A stretch of DNA of 22,450 bases, taken from the NCBI GenBank assembly GCA_964058805.1, contig CAXKVV010000067.1, positions 1 to 22,450 on the forward strand, given 5' to 3'. This document shows, in pieces, positions 20,055-22,450 of this stretch (its first letter is position 1; each line of letters begins with the position of its first letter). The notes beneath the pieces are model-generated. The model was not told the origin of the DNA. It did no database searches and worked only from the letters and a program-made list of their open reading frames with translations. This stretch comes from Schoenoplectus triqueter (lineage: Eukaryota > Streptophyta > Magnoliopsida > Poales > Cyperaceae). Position numbers and translations under genes: made by a program.

Positions 20055-21490
20055 TGATATTTTCAAACTAATAAAATTAACCTAATACGCACAAGAGGAA
20101 GCCGCAAGCGCACGACCTACTGTGTAGTATTTAGGTGTCGATCCCACAGAGACTAATTAAACTACCGATATAGACAATTTCTTTAAGCTAGACTATAAAA
20201 TCTGAAAATGTTTCTAAACTAAATAATTTTCTAGAATTAACAAGTAAATTGAACTAAGTTTGAATTACTTCAAGATTAAGAGAGTCTAGGGTTTCAGCAT
20301 CACCATCCACTTGAGTTTTAATCGTACTATTTATGTATTTTAACACTAATTTATGAGGGTTACCATCTAATTTAGTACCAAGTTCCTGGTTAGGGTTTGG
20401 GACAGTATTTCAATTAGGACAAACTTCACGGTTAAGTCCATCGTTCTTCCTAATTAAAATCCGTTAAGTTTTGATAATTCTAAACCTTTCAAAGATTAAT
20501 TATTCACGGTTAAGTCCATCTAATTAATACTCTAAATATTCAGAACAGTCCCAACTAACCTAGACTTCACGGTTAAGTCCATCACCTAGGGTTAGATACC
20601 GCTTTTGGAGGTCGGAGAACCATCAGATTTTGGTTAGAAACCTAAACAATTCTCTAAGATACATGTGCAATTCTAATATCGTTTGTAGGTTATGAATCTA
20701 TGCTATCTAGGGTTTTTAATCCCAGACGGATTACTAATACAAACATATAACAATTCAATCAATGCACAGTAATGCAATCACAAAAGCAATTCATAAAATA
20801 AAGCAATTAAAATAACAATAAGTACGATTAAACTTCAAGTTTCAAGTTACATGCCTAAACCCTAGAGAGACAACTACTCTTCTATGAAAGAGAAAGAATC
20901 ACAGATAAAGGCAATGAAAAACAGAAAGAAAATCATCAAGAGAATAAGAGTTACACCCAGTTTTTTATTTCTCATTCTTTTGCCTTCTTCTCTCTCCAAA
21001 ACTCTAAAAAAACTCCAAAAAACTTCTCTCCAATCTGTCCTAAGGCGGTTATGGCTCTTTGGAGGCGTTCTATTCTGTTTAAAATCGAATCTTGAGCCTT
21101 CTAGGGCGAAGAGATGCTTTCAAGGGCGAAACAGAACCGCTCTTTACGGCCCGAAAAGAAAAGATTTTGTCCCAAAAATTTTACGCGGTTTCTTGACAGA
21201 GAGCTTTTTTCGACCCGAAAAAATAACTTTTTAGGTCAAAAGGTTCATGTAGTTTTACTCCAGCAAGATCTTCATTGTTCTAGTTGCGTCTAGTTTACTC
21301 CATCTTCATCCAAATATTCCCAAAATGCTCCAAAAATTCTAAAATCAAAGAAACCATGGCAGTATCTCGAACTTTGTGCAATATCCAAACTAAATCAACT
21401 AATTGAACTAAAAAGTACATGAAAAGGGTAAAATGATATAGTTTTAGATACCAAATCCTATCAGAATATATATGTGATTTTGGCTTATCA
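20055..21490 (-). mobile_element. 5' LTR of the Athila-like element, 1436 bp
   Basis: On the minus strand the LTR starts TGATAAGCCAAAATCACA at 21490 and ends GAAAATATCA at 20055, giving TG...CA ends with a TGATA/TATCA inverted tip. The inner end is placed by the primer site; the outer end by the TG and by the start of LINE-like sequence soon after. The five bases beyond (TTCTA) find no matching duplication on the other side, as expected after truncation. It aligns with 9472-10340. Confidence 0.85.
20425..20583. repeat. three identical 18-mers in the gypsy LTR
   Basis: TTCACGGTTAAGTCCATC occurs at 20425-20442, 20503-20520 and 20566-20583 (steps of 78 and 63 bp). The related LTR has degraded copies at 9840-9857, 9918-9935 and 9981-9998 with the same two steps. 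Confidence 0.85.
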
Positions 21491-21544
21491 TTCTATCTAG
21501 GGGTAACTATGCTTACAAGTCTGATTTTGCTCACTCAGCTACAG

Positions 21545-22450
21545 GTACTTGTGATATACTTGCTCTAGATACGAAAGAGGGCGAACATGATGTCTACAAG
21601 ATGGCTAAACTTTGAGAAAAGGGAGATAAGAGACTTCAACCAAGTTAAATGTATTAAGGATGAGACTGATAGGCTTTTGGTAAAGGATGATGAGATTAAG
21701 AACAGATGGAGAGAATACTTCGACAAACCATTCAACGACGAGAGTGAGAAAACTGCGATCGAGTTGGACGACTCAGTGGACACCAACAAGCAAGGTGAAA
21801 GAAGCTTAAAAAAAGATGAAAACAGGTAAGCCGTTAGGACCTGATGACATCCAGATTGAGGTATGGAGATGTTTTGGAGATATAGCAATAGTGTGGCTCA
21901 CTAAGCTATTTAATATTATTTTTCGGTCCAATAAGATGTCTGATGAGTGGAAAAGAAGTATATTAGTATCAATCTTCAAGAATAAAGGAGATATTCAAAG
22001 TTGTACTAATTATAGATGAATTAAGCTCATAAGTCATACCATGAAGGTTTGGGAGAGAATGATCGAACATCGTTTAAGAAAACTGACAACCGTGTCAAAA
22101 AATCAGTTTGGTTTTATGCCTGTGAGGTCTACCATGGAGGCGATTTTCTTGATAAGACAACTGATGGAGAGACATCGGGAACAGAAGAATGATCTATATA
22201 TGATATTTATTGATTTAAAGAAAACATATGATAAAATACTAAAAAATATCATGTGGTGGGCGCATGAAAAGAAATAAGTCCCAACAAAGTACATTACACT
22301 TATTAAGGATATGTACATAAATGTTGTGACTTGTGTCAGAGCATGTGACGGTGAGTCCGATGCATTTTCTATTAAGATAGAATTACATCAAGGATCAGTA
22401 TTGAGTCCATATATTTTCACCTTAGTGATTGATGAGATCACAAATGACAT
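21545..22450 (+). pseudogene. RTE-type LINE reverse transcriptase, decayed and partial
   Basis: The plus-strand translation matches an RTE-clade LINE ORF from the spacer after the endonuclease into the RT domain: DTKEGEHDVYKMAK, DFNQVKCIKDETDRLLVKDD, NRWREYFDKPFND, KKMKTGKPLGPDDIQIEVW, MSDEWKRSILVSIFKNKGDI, NQFGFMP, MEAIFLIRQLMERHREQK, MIFIDLKKTYDK, VPTKYITLIKDMY and HQGSVLSPYIFTLVIDEIT. It is not functional: frameshifts lie near 21605 and 21790-21815, and stops lie at 21807, 22017 and 22275 within the otherwise continuous RT frame. The catalytic ADD box and the 3' end are beyond the window. It starts about 55 bp after the gypsy LTR. Confidence 0.88.

Larger units (their letters stand above)
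13013..21490 (-). mobile_element. Athila-like Ty3/gypsy remnant with nested insertion
   Basis: In transcription order on the minus strand: 5' LTR 21490-20055, tRNA-Asp primer site 20042-20025, leader, gag 5' half, a 5549-bp inserted unit, gag 3' half, then an abrupt end. Protease, RT, RNase H and integrase are missing, and no 3' LTR follows directly. The lineage call rests on the primer site and the gag motifs. The candidate 3' LTR at 9472-10888 is separated from it by the copia remnant. Confidence 0.8.

Overview
This is plant nuclear DNA, almost certainly from a flowering plant. The evidence is intron-bearing genes with GT-AG junctions, a plant-type coiled-coil NLR resistance gene, an OPT-family transporter, and plant retrotransposon lineages (Athila-like Ty3/gypsy with a tRNA-Asp primer site, Ty1/copia with an initiator-Met primer site, RTE-type LINE). 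The species cannot be named from the sequence. The base composition is AT-rich outside exons.

Left third (1-6861), host genes. A CC-NLR gene enters from the left edge on the minus strand; its first exon and the start of its second are visible. About 2.2 kb of AT-rich intergenic DNA follows. Then comes an eight-exon oligopeptide transporter gene on the plus strand. I could assemble its reading frame without any break: 2316 nt including the stop, 771 residues. The two genes are divergent (head to head).

Middle (6862-9471), small non-autonomous DNA elements. A 708-bp Mutator-like element has terminal inverted repeats of about 138 bp and poly-T flanks. An AT-rich foldback element lies directly against a second 307-bp MITE with a 9-bp target duplication. 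CCGAC/CCCGA-rich repeat debris follows.

Right part (9472-22450), a nested retrotransposon graveyard. A diverged Athila-type LTR (9472-10888) is interrupted by a short-LTR copia element (10889-13012). That element has lost protease, most of integrase and everything after the start of reverse transcriptase. From 13013 to 21490 lies a minus-strand Athila-like remnant with LTR, tRNA-Asp primer site and gag. Its gag is split by a 5549-bp TG...CA unit (13682-19230) with near-identical 5-bp flanks and no detectable internal LTR pair, best read as a very long solo LTR. That unit itself carries a nearly perfect 403-bp hairpin MITE. A decayed RTE-type LINE fills 21545 to the right edge.

Only the NLR and the OPT gene look functional. 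I see no rRNA, tRNA or CRISPR, and no convincing novel multi-gene system. The most unusual items are the long solo-LTR-like insertion in gag, the near-perfect hairpin MITE, and an 18-bp inverted match at the two ends of the 13013-21490 block.
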